A stretch of 5,195 nt of DNA, taken from the NCBI GenBank assembly GCA_023667385.1, contig JAMPAE010000129.1, positions 1 through 5,195 on the forward strand. The letters are read 5' to 3'. Shown here piece by piece: positions 1 through 5,195 of the stretch. Every line of letters starts with the position of its first letter. Position 1 is the first letter of the stretch. The position numbers and the translations under genes were made by a program. This stretch comes from Ruminococcus sp. (GTDB lineage: Bacteria; Bacillota; Clostridia; Oscillospirales; Acutalibacteraceae). The notes beneath the pieces were generated by a model that saw nothing but the letters and a program-made list of their open reading frames with translations, made no database searches and had not been told where the DNA came from.

Positions 1-3000
1 CTTAATTGCACCCAAGCCTTTAAGAATCGGAAACATATTACTGTCAACTGCATAATGCACGCCGCTTAACGTTGTTTTGTTTCCGCTCTTTGCTCCGTTT
101 ATAACGTTTGTTGCTGAATCAATATCTCTGAGAATGTTCTTTGCCGGCACACCGAGAAAACCGCCTAAAGCTCCTGCAAAGCCTTGAAGTTTGTCACTTG
201 TTGATGCCGTACTGCTGAACATAGCTTTCGTAGAATCATATAAATCAGAAAACAAACTCATGTCTGCACGGCTGACATCATAGCCTTGAAAGATTGATAT
301 TACATCTTTGCCGAGCGGAACAAGTGACATCGGATTCACATCTGATGCAAAGTTGCCCACCAACTCCGCAATATATTTTTCAAGATATGTTTTGTCATCA
401 TCATCATTTCTCGCTGCGGTAATCAATGACTTTAGTCCTGCATTGAGCAATGTATTAATCACAAATGCACTAAGAACAACAGCGCCGTATTTTTTGTTGC
501 CTCGCTTAGCTTGTTTCACACCATCATAAAGCATATTGAATGAAAGTGTCGGCTCTGCCATGAAAGCGGTTGCCATTTGCATACCCGTTGACTTACTTCG
601 CATCAAGCCGCTTCGTGAAAGGACGGAATCATATACCTGCGTTTTGTCAATAACTTCACTGAATCGCTCTCCTGCTTTTTCAAGCAGTGCTTCACCCGTA
701 AGTCCTGTTTTTGCTCTTATTTCAGCTTTAACAGCATTCCAAATGTGTGCCCATGTTATTCTGTCTGCAAAACCCGGACCATATGAAAGAATATTATCAC
801 GATACGAACTGTCTTTCAAACTGAAAAATGCTTTGAATTTTTCTTTAAATCCCTCGGGCGATTCTTCAAGCATCCAATCAACCATGTTTCTGCCGCTCGT
901 TGTATCGAAACCGCCTATCTCCTTGATAACTGCAACAGGTGCATATTTCATACACTCATCATAGTCACGCTTTGAAAACGTTGTATTAACAAAATACTTC
1001 GGATCAACTAAAGCAAACGCTCTGCATATTGCTGACGGCTGCTGAATCATAACAGACATCGAGGCAAAGACAGCGTTTTTCTTGAACTTTCTGATAAGAC
1101 TGTTCATGCCGCCCTCACGGTTGTCCGACATCACATTTCCGTTAATATCTTTCATAAGCTGCTCAACATATTTCTTATAGTCCGTTCCCATTGCACTTTC
1201 AAATGCTGATGAAACAGTTGCACCTGTATCTGTTTCAGTTGTCTTTGTCCTGTAGTTCCAAACTCGTGTGAAGTTTTCAAGCGGAATAACAAGTGCATTA
1301 TATGCTGACATTCTTTCAACATGATTTGCCCATACTGTTGTGAAATCACTCAGCACAAGCGGAGTTGCAGCACCTTTAACTGTTGCTTTTGTCATTGACA
1401 TATTTTTAAGACGTGAGTCAAAGGATTCCCCAAATTTACGATAACCAAAGCTATCTGCACTGTTAAACGGTATATAGTATCTTTCTTTGAACTTCCTGAC
1501 ACCGTAAAGCTGCATTGAAACTTCATTACCGAGTTCAGCCATATCTGTTGATAAATACTCAACCATTTCATCAACATAGTTCTTCTGCTCCTGCGTCAGA
1601 AACTCGCTGATTTTCAATAAATCCTCTAGTGCAAGCGGATGAGCATTTTTGTCATTTGTCTTATATGCCCACGGCTTATTGCTGCCTTTTTTATTAGCAA
1701 CAATCTGATTTTCAAAAACAATACCACCCGATAACAAGTGTTCGCTTTCCTGACCGCTCATCTGTTCACGTTTCGCCGTTGCGTAAATCAGCATTGCCTG
1801 CTCACGTGAAAATGTCAGTGTTTCTTCTCTTGCAGTTTTCAGCTCAAAAGTATCATTGCTCCACTTTGTGAAGTTGTATTTTTCATGCATCTTTCCAAGA
1901 AAGCTTTTAGCAGGCTTTAAGTTGAGAACATATTTATCCTGACCCTTTCGTATATCACCATACATGGTTTCCAGCACACCGCCGACATCTTTAAAAGCAT
2001 AAGTCGGAGTGAGGTTATCAACAACAAGCATCGTCTTGATTCTGTTATCACCGAGTCTGCTTTTCTTAACGCCCTTTGCCTGCAATTGACTCAATGCCTG
2101 ACTGCCGAGAGTTTCAAACTGCATCTTTCTTCCGTCAACAAAAATTTCAGTTTCATTTTTTATGACTGCACTAAAATGGTCAAGAACATCACGAATGATA
2201 CCGAGTTCTTTCAATGAAAGTTCTCCGAGCCGTTTATCGCTGATTGTTTCCTTGAGTGTTTCAAGGTCGCTTTCAATGTCAAAATCATATGAGCCTGATA
2301 TAGACGTTTCCTCACTCGGATTGTTCGCCCTTATGGCAGCATATGCCTTTCGCACTTCATCAAGACGTTTATAATCAAAAACGCTTGAATCCTTAGTGAA
2401 CATCTCACAAAGTGAAAGCACAGCTTTTTGAAATCCCTCAGGAATATTCTTTGAATTGCTCGGCTTTCTCAGAAGTACGTCAAGCCTTTTCACTCGGCTT
2501 ATGATATACTTTCTGCTTTGCAGCCTTGAATTTGTTTCATGCATTTTCTCAACTCGCTGATTATATCTTGCCTTGTTCTGAAGCAGGAACTCATCATACT
2601 TTGCCCTCATTTTGTCAAGGTTTTGTCCGTATTCCTGCCTTGCCTGTCTGAGCATTTCAAGATTATCCTTTTTAAACTGCTTCTTTGCTGAATCGAGTTT
2701 ATCACGATAATCAAGGCGGACACCTGCAAGTTTACGCTGATACTCACTCGAAAGGCTCTGCGTTTCCGGAACTTCAAAATATGCCTCATAAATCTCATTT
2801 GTGAGCATATCTTTTGCACTGTCAAAATCAAAGCCGTTCTCATCACTGTATGTGTTTCTCAATGCCTGAACTGCATCGAACAATAACACAGCTTGGTCTG
2901 CTTCGCTTGCGTTTCTGTCAAATATAGCCGGGTAAACATCACAAAGCTCTTGCCACCTTGAATCAAGTGAAATGCCGTCATTTCTCAATGTAATTGAGCC

Positions 3001-5195
3001 AAAGCTGCTCTTTCTGAAATCGTTATATGAACCGAAACGGTTTGCAACTTCCTGTTTCTGCTCCTCGCTGAGCTTAACACCGACAGAACGAATATCTTTC
3101 AGAATCTCTTTGCTGTATTCTGAAATCTGCGGTTGCATATGCTTAGATGCTTTAAGAATTTTCTCTGCAATATCTTCTGCATGGGTTGAAATAACGTCCC
3201 AATTCAAGTTCTTACTGTTTGCAACAAGATTATACAGTTCGCTGAGTGCGTTTGAAAGTTCCGTCACATTTATTGTTGATGCATATGTACTCTTGAACTT
3301 TCTTGCAACCGATTGTATTTTGTTGTAGTCAACAAAATGGTGCATATCAGGATTTTTAAGTTGTCTTTTTAAATCTCTGATGATTTTTTCATATTCTTTG
3401 TTCTGACTGAGCAGGCTTTTGTTTTGTTTTTCGAGGTCGGTTATGCCGAGGGATTGTTTGAGGGAATGTTTTACACCAGTCCTGCTATCTTCGGTGCTAC
3501 TTGAAGTATTTCCCTCGTCAGCACTTTTTGTTCCTTGACGATATAGTCTATCATTGCCTGTGCTTTTTCGTCCGTATCCATTTCCAGAAACAGACACGTC
3601 ATCTCTGTTTCGTCTATCAGCTTCTCGTCGTAATACTTCTTCAATATCAGAGCCAATTGCTGCCTCGGTACTGATAATTTCGCCATTTCTTACAATCTCC
3701 TTAAATTCCTTAATTTCATCTGATTGTGTTTCCGGGTCTAACCTGTTGATAACTTTATAGAATCCTGAATCATAGTTCTCACAAACATAAAAATAATTAT
3801 TTGAATATGCCGTTATGTAACGATCTGAAAAATTCAAGTCAGCATTTCTACGCATAACCGCCGAATCAAGCATAGCTATCTCCCGACCGCTCATTTTAAA
3901 ACCGTCTTTATTATACATCTTGTTGGCATTGCCTGTCAATTTCAGTGAATAACGTATATCAGGGTTATGTTCAGTAGGATTCAGATTGTCAACATTTTTA
4001 ATTTGGTTGGAGTAAAACGGAATAGCAACCTTGTGAATCTCTCCGCCCTGCTTTCCTCCGAGGTCAACAATACCGTCATGCTGTCCGTAATCTTTCAGGA
4101 AATCAGTCACAACATCGGGAATGGTAGTCCATGCATAGGTGGTATTGTTTTCAATATCATCTCGCAATGTTTCAATCCATTCATATATATCTCTGTCGTT
4201 CTTATCCCACATATCAGCCGAATTGGATTCACGCTCATATATGCTCATGTCGGTGCTTTCAACATAATCTTCAAGGTCTGAAACAAACTCCTCATCAATG
4301 TCACTTGTGACAAGCGGATTTGTAATATTAAGATAAACCTTATATACCTTTTCCTCTCTGTAATCGGGATTTTTGTATTCAACGTTTTCAACGCCGACCT
4401 TTTCAAGTACTTCAACAAAGCGTTCTTCCTCGCCCATGAAATAGCCACCGCCAAGCCAGCAATCAACAAGAGCTTGTAAGGCATTTCCTCGTGCATAACG
4501 TAATTCCAAACCGCCGTTTCCATACTTATTACCGGGCTTTAATATGAGATTCTCATAATCATCATCAAATGTCAGTTGTTCAGCTTTTCGCGTTATGCTG
4601 TTCTTTTGCGTTGGTGAAAGCATTCTCCAATAATCAACAATTGAAATGGATTCACCGTTAACATTGACTCTGAACTGAGTTTCATAACTGTCATACTCAC
4701 TGTCATAAGCAAGTGATGTATCTGCCTTATCACGGCTGTAATTCTCAGCAATTTGAGGATTATCCGTAAAATATGCCATCGGACCCGATGTTGCTCTGTC
4801 GGGGTCAAAATAGTTTCCGACTCTGTCAGCTCTTGCTGTTCCGTGATAGAAAGGTTTCAGTCTGCCCTCATTATCAAGCATTTGCTCAGAAACATTTCTG
4901 AAAAACTTTTGCTGTTGTGCAGAAAGTTCCTGTCCCTCGCTGTTTGTCGACTTTAGCGAATATTTTATGCCATTGTGCATATAATTACTATTGACATTAT
5001 TGCCATTTTGTGATTTAATAGTGTCAATGAATCCATAATTGGAACTGGGTAACGGCAATTGGAGCCTATTAACCGACAGCCAATTATGGGTTCTTGTTTT
5101 ATTTGGGTCAACGTAAAGAATTTTGCTTCTGTCAATCAGCCTTTGAGGATTTGTATCCTTTCCATATGCACTTGCAACTTTAATAATATCAAGAT
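1..5195 (-). CDS. Giant multi-domain polyvalent protein (partial at both ends), phage or conjugative element
   Basis: One minus-strand frame is open over all 1731 codons of the window and extends past both edges, so start and stop are not seen. Domains in protein order are a MuF-C/PBECR-like nuclease tail (1-61), an ADP-ribosyltransferase (about 90-400), an unknown module (425-505), a disordered linker (506-572), helical and coiled-coil regions (585-910), phage-type modules (723-1550) and a hydrophobic C-terminal part (1569 on). SLK motifs mark residues 75-81, 412-418 and 573-579. Proteins joining toxin-like enzymes to long structural regions are known from phages and conjugative elements as polyvalent proteins, thought to be delivered with the DNA to act on the recipient cell. 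That role here is inference. No neighbouring gene is visible. All three stop codons are absent in frame, so there is no sign of recoding. The other long ORFs are out-of-frame shadows, except possibly the nested one at 3471-3686. Confidence 0.95.
130..198 (-). other. Glycine-rich hydrophobic segment
   Basis: Residues 1666-1688 (DKLQGFAGALGGFLGVPAKN then ILR) form a Gly/Ala/Leu/Phe-rich stretch ending in GVPAKN, similar in style to the last part of many large prophage proteins. It could be a membrane-active or packing helix. The protein continues past the left edge, so the true C-terminus is not seen. Confidence 0.45.
412..489 (-). other. Predicted transmembrane helix
   Basis: Residues 1569-1594 (YGAVVLSAFVINTLLNAGLK then SLITAA) form about 25 mainly hydrophobic residues, flanked by Lys-rich KRGNKK on one side and RNDDDDK on the other. 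The length and flanking charges fit a single membrane-spanning helix. Confidence 0.6.
490..1719 (-). other. C-terminal phage-type region, possibly LPD38-like
   Basis: Residues about 1159-1568. Recognisable pieces are ERYYIPFNSADSFGY, then ATPLVLSDFTTVWANHVERM followed by SAYNALVIPLENF, then NAVFASMSVMIQQPSAICRA (hydrophobic), then GPGFADRITWAHIWNAVKAE, then TQVYDSVLSRSGLMRSKSTG followed by MQMATAFMAEPTLSFNMLYD. I associate this order with the C-terminal part of large phage polyvalent proteins, and it may correspond to 'large polyvalent protein associated domain 38', but the name is tentative. The region is mostly helical, with several hydrophobic helices that could insert in or line a membrane during DNA entry. 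Confidence 0.4.
1720..1827 (-). other. Conserved phage-type motif 'LTFSREQAMLIYATAKREQ...HLLSGGI'
   Basis: Residues 1123-1158: EETLTFSREQAMLIYATAKREQ followed by SEHLLSGGIVF. I recall the pattern of a strand, 'x-Q-x-M-x-L-Y' helix, 'K-R-x-Q' and 'H-L-x-x-G-G-I' from large Clostridia prophage proteins. It follows the strand KYVLNLKPAKSFL and precedes the ERYYIPF motif (about residue 1240). Probably a structural core of the C-terminal half; its function is unknown. Confidence 0.4.
2464..2745 (-). other. Long charged coiled-coil segment
   Basis: Residues 817-910 form about 94 residues of nearly uninterrupted helix rich in Lys, Arg, Glu, Gln and Asp (for example EYQRKLAGVRLDYRDKLDS, MLRQARQEYGQNLDKMRAKY, RYNQRVEKMHETNSRLQ), without proline. 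Long alpha-helical rods of this type are common in phage tail, ejection and mobile-element proteins. Confidence 0.7.
2779..3027 (-). other. Phage-type helical module with the 'DGxxLDxxWQEL...YPxxF' motif
   Basis: Residues 723-805: YNDFRKSSFGSITLRNDG, then ISLDSRWQELCDVYPAIF, then ASEADQAVLLFDAVQALRNTY. I recall this order (an FG-containing strand, N-D-G, L-D-x-x-W-x-E-L, Y-P-x-x-F, then D-Q and a helix) from large prophage and conjugative-element proteins of Clostridia. It carries no obvious catalytic residues and is probably structural. The recall was not checked by search. Confidence 0.45.
3352..3441 (-). other. Short coiled coil after SLK copy 3
   Basis: Residues 585-614 (TDLEKQNKSLLSQNKEYEK then IIRDLKRQLKN) show leucine/isoleucine at heptad-like spacing with Lys/Glu/Gln between. 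It probably forms a helix that starts the structural half of the protein and may mediate oligomerisation. Confidence 0.6.
3457..3477 (-). repeat. SLK border motif, copy 3 (GVKHSLK)
   Basis: Residues 573-579, coded ggt gta aaa cat tcc ctc aaa. It closes the Ser/Asn/Asp-rich linker and opens the long helical region that starts with a coiled coil at residue 585. It is the most divergent copy, with His in place of Tyr. The stop codon of the possible nested gene (3471-3473) falls within its first two codons. Confidence 0.65.
3471..3686 (-). CDS. Possible nested small gene in the +1 frame (71 aa, helical), function unknown
   Basis: This ORF starts at ATG 3684-3686, one base out of phase with the giant gene on the same strand, and ends at TAA 3471-3473. 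A stop codon lies two codons before the ATG in the same frame, so this is a discrete ORF. AAGGAG lies 10 bases upstream. The product (MAKLSVPRQQLALILKK...) reads as two or three amphipathic helices with balanced K/E/D and regular hydrophobics (LALILKKYYDEKLIDE, MDTDEKAQAMIDYIVKE, REILQVAPKIAGLV), with no signal peptide or membrane segment. In contrast, the main frame is disordered here. Against it: other alternative-frame ORFs of 61-92 codons occur on this strand, and one of them also has an AGGAG 10 bases before its ATG by chance. Alternatives are a chance shadow, or a relic of a separate gene that the giant ORF read through after a stop was lost. I recognise no family. Confidence 0.38.
   Translation of the reverse strand: MAKLSVPRQQLALILKKYYDEKLIDETEMTCLFLEMDTDEKAQAMIDYIVKEQKVLTREILQVAPKIAGLV
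3478..3678 (-). other. Low-complexity Ser/Asn/Asp/Arg/Gly-rich linker
   Basis: Residues 506-572 of the main protein. After a short helical start (DIEEVLRREADRR), the sequence becomes rich in S, T, N, D, G and R with very few hydrophobic residues (for example VSVSGNGYGRKSTGNDR and ADEGNTSSSTEDSR), which indicates disorder. It coincides almost exactly with the nested ORF at 3471-3686, whose own translation looks folded. This is the arrangement expected if one frame constrains the other. Confidence 0.7.
3679..3921 (-). other. Unrecognised ~80-residue module
   Basis: Residues 425-505, between SLK copy 2 and the linker. It starts with KMSGREIAMLDSAVMRR (a predicted helix), continues with aromatic-rich strands (RYITAYSNNYFYVCENY, then GFYKVINRLD) and ends in a charged helix (SDEIKEFKEIVRNGE). 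The helix-strand-strand-helix layout and the flanking motif and linker suggest an independent folded domain. I do not recognise the family. No catalytic residue cluster stands out; one Cys (C463, base 3781) is present. Confidence 0.5.
3697..3702 (-). promoter_or_regulatory. Candidate ribosome binding site (AAGGAG) of the nested ORF
   Basis: The minus strand reads AAGGAG at 3702-3697, then ten bases (ATTGTAAGAA), then ATG at 3686. This is a strong Firmicutes-type Shine-Dalgarno match with slightly long spacing. In the main frame the same bases encode Lys-Glu of EFKEIV, so the match may also be a coding by-product. Confidence 0.4.
3940..3960 (-). repeat. SLK border motif, copy 2 (DIRYSLK)
   Basis: Residues 412-418, coded gat ata cgt tat tca ctg aaa. 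It directly follows the ADP-ribosyltransferase domain in the context NPTEHNPDIRYSLK. The NPDIRYSLK form is one I recall from many Clostridia mobile-element proteins, at domain ends. It is the best-formed of the three copies. Confidence 0.8.
3985..4926 (-). other. ADP-ribosyltransferase domain, ART-PolyVal type
   Basis: Residues about 90-403. The domain opens with a helix (QQKFFRNVSEQML), then LKPFYHGTA (His 117, the NAD-binding H of H-Y-[E/D/Q] ADP-ribosyltransferases), a spacer, GPMAYFTDNPQIAENYS (Tyr 141 and Tyr 152 are candidates for the second conserved position), then KVYKVYLNITNPL, and finally DGIVDLGG...HKVAIPFYSNQIKN, the usual closing strand ending in QIK. The third catalytic residue is not certain; Glu 385 is the nearest acidic candidate. 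About 80 mostly acidic, helical residues (roughly 293-370) sit between the VYLNITNPL strand and DGIVD. Such enzymes move ADP-ribose from NAD to host targets (phage T4 Alt and ModA are known examples). The target here is unknown. Confidence 0.8.
4951..4971 (-). repeat. SLK border motif, copy 1 (GIKYSLK)
   Basis: Residues 75-81, coded ggc ata aaa tat tcg cta aag on the minus strand. It lies between the nuclease-like tail and the ADP-ribosyltransferase domain, after an Asn/Ser-rich linker and before an STNSEGQE linker. It matches copies 2 and 3 in protein but differs at most codon third positions. The position suggests a linker tag or processing site, but no function is proven. Confidence 0.75.
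5011..5193 (-). other. C-terminal part of a MuF-C/PBECR-like (barnase/EndoU-type) nuclease domain
   Basis: Residues 1-61 of the visible protein read VASAYGKD, then KILYVDPNKT, then RLQLPLPSSNYGFIDTI. An 'I-x-VASxYGK' strand, followed by 'LYVDxNK' and an 'LQLP' strand, is the pattern I recall at the end of the nuclease-like domains of MuF and related polyvalent proteins (MuF-C and PBECR groups). The N-terminal half, including possible catalytic residues, lies beyond the right edge, so activity cannot be judged. An Asn-rich stretch (residues 64-74) links it to the first SLK motif. The family call is from memory of the pattern and not from a search. Confidence 0.5.

Noticed and set aside
391..408. 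Run of cat/atc triplets as a microsatellite
   Set aside because: Only three to four repeats, encoding the NDDDDK flank of the membrane helix; too short to be notable.
811..828. A fourth 'FSLKD' match (residues 1456-1461)
   Set aside because: It lacks the preceding [D/G][I/V][K/R][Y/H] residues, and it lies inside a folded helical region and not at a domain border.
308..964. Two plus-strand ORFs (73 and 142 codons)
   Set aside because: They lie opposite the uninterrupted minus-strand frame. Their Ser/Leu/Ile-rich translations are typical antisense shadows and I see no recognisable domain.
1392..1577. 61-codon minus-strand ORF with AGGAG 10 bases before its ATG
   Set aside because: Its translation looks like a frame shadow and the main frame here is well-patterned protein. 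It serves as a warning that the similar site before the 3686 start could be chance.
2972..3328. 118-codon plus-strand ORF
   Set aside because: Antisense to well-patterned helical protein on the minus strand; Ser/Phe/Leu-rich composition without domain features.
3967..4281. 104-codon plus-strand ORF, hydrophobic
   Set aside because: Antisense to the ADP-ribosyltransferase end; the hydrophobicity results from reading the complement of acidic codons.
4245..4523. 92-codon minus-strand ORF in another frame
   Set aside because: Overlaps the conserved ADP-ribosyltransferase coding; no ribosome binding site before its ATG and a shadow-like composition.
4978..4980. Internal ATG just before the first SLK motif as an alternative start
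   Set aside because: No Shine-Dalgarno-like sequence upstream, and the frame is open and domain-like beyond it.

Overview
The window lies entirely inside one very long gene on the minus strand. The minus frame whose codons sit on plus positions 1-3, 4-6 and so on up to 5191-5193 has no stop codon in 1731 consecutive codons, and it runs off both ends, so neither the start nor the stop of the gene is visible. No ordinary intergenic region is present, and I see no tRNA, rRNA, CRISPR array, insertion sequence or terminator. Residue numbers below count from the right edge of the window (residue 1 = bases 5191-5193).

The product looks like a giant 'polyvalent' protein of a phage, prophage or conjugative element: a multi-domain protein thought to travel into a new cell with the DNA. 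In protein order it shows: the tail of a domain resembling the MuF-C/PBECR nuclease-like group (1-61); a first SLK motif (75-81); an ADP-ribosyltransferase domain of the ART-PolyVal type (about 90-400); a second SLK motif (412-418); an unrecognised ~80-residue module (425-505); a Ser/Asn/Asp/Arg-rich linker (506-572); a third SLK motif (573-579); a long helical region with two coiled coils (585-614 and 817-910); modules that I recall, without a search, from Clostridia prophage proteins (723-805, 1123-1158 and 1160-1550); and a C-terminal hydrophobic/glycine-rich part (1569 onward) likely to contact or cross a membrane.

The most interesting points are: (1) three divergent copies of a [D/G][I/V][K/R][Y/H]SLK motif placed exactly at domain borders, encoded by different synonymous codons, so conserved as protein; and (2) a possible 71-residue gene (3471-3686) nested in the +1 frame inside the disordered linker, preceded by AAGGAG and encoding a helical, charge-balanced sequence. 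The second is tentative, because alternative-frame ORFs of similar length are common in this window.

Moderate-to-low G+C, standard stop-codon use and the NPDIRYSLK-type motif suggest a Clostridia-like (gut Firmicutes) host and a mobile element. This taxonomic call is inference from sequence style, not from a marker gene.
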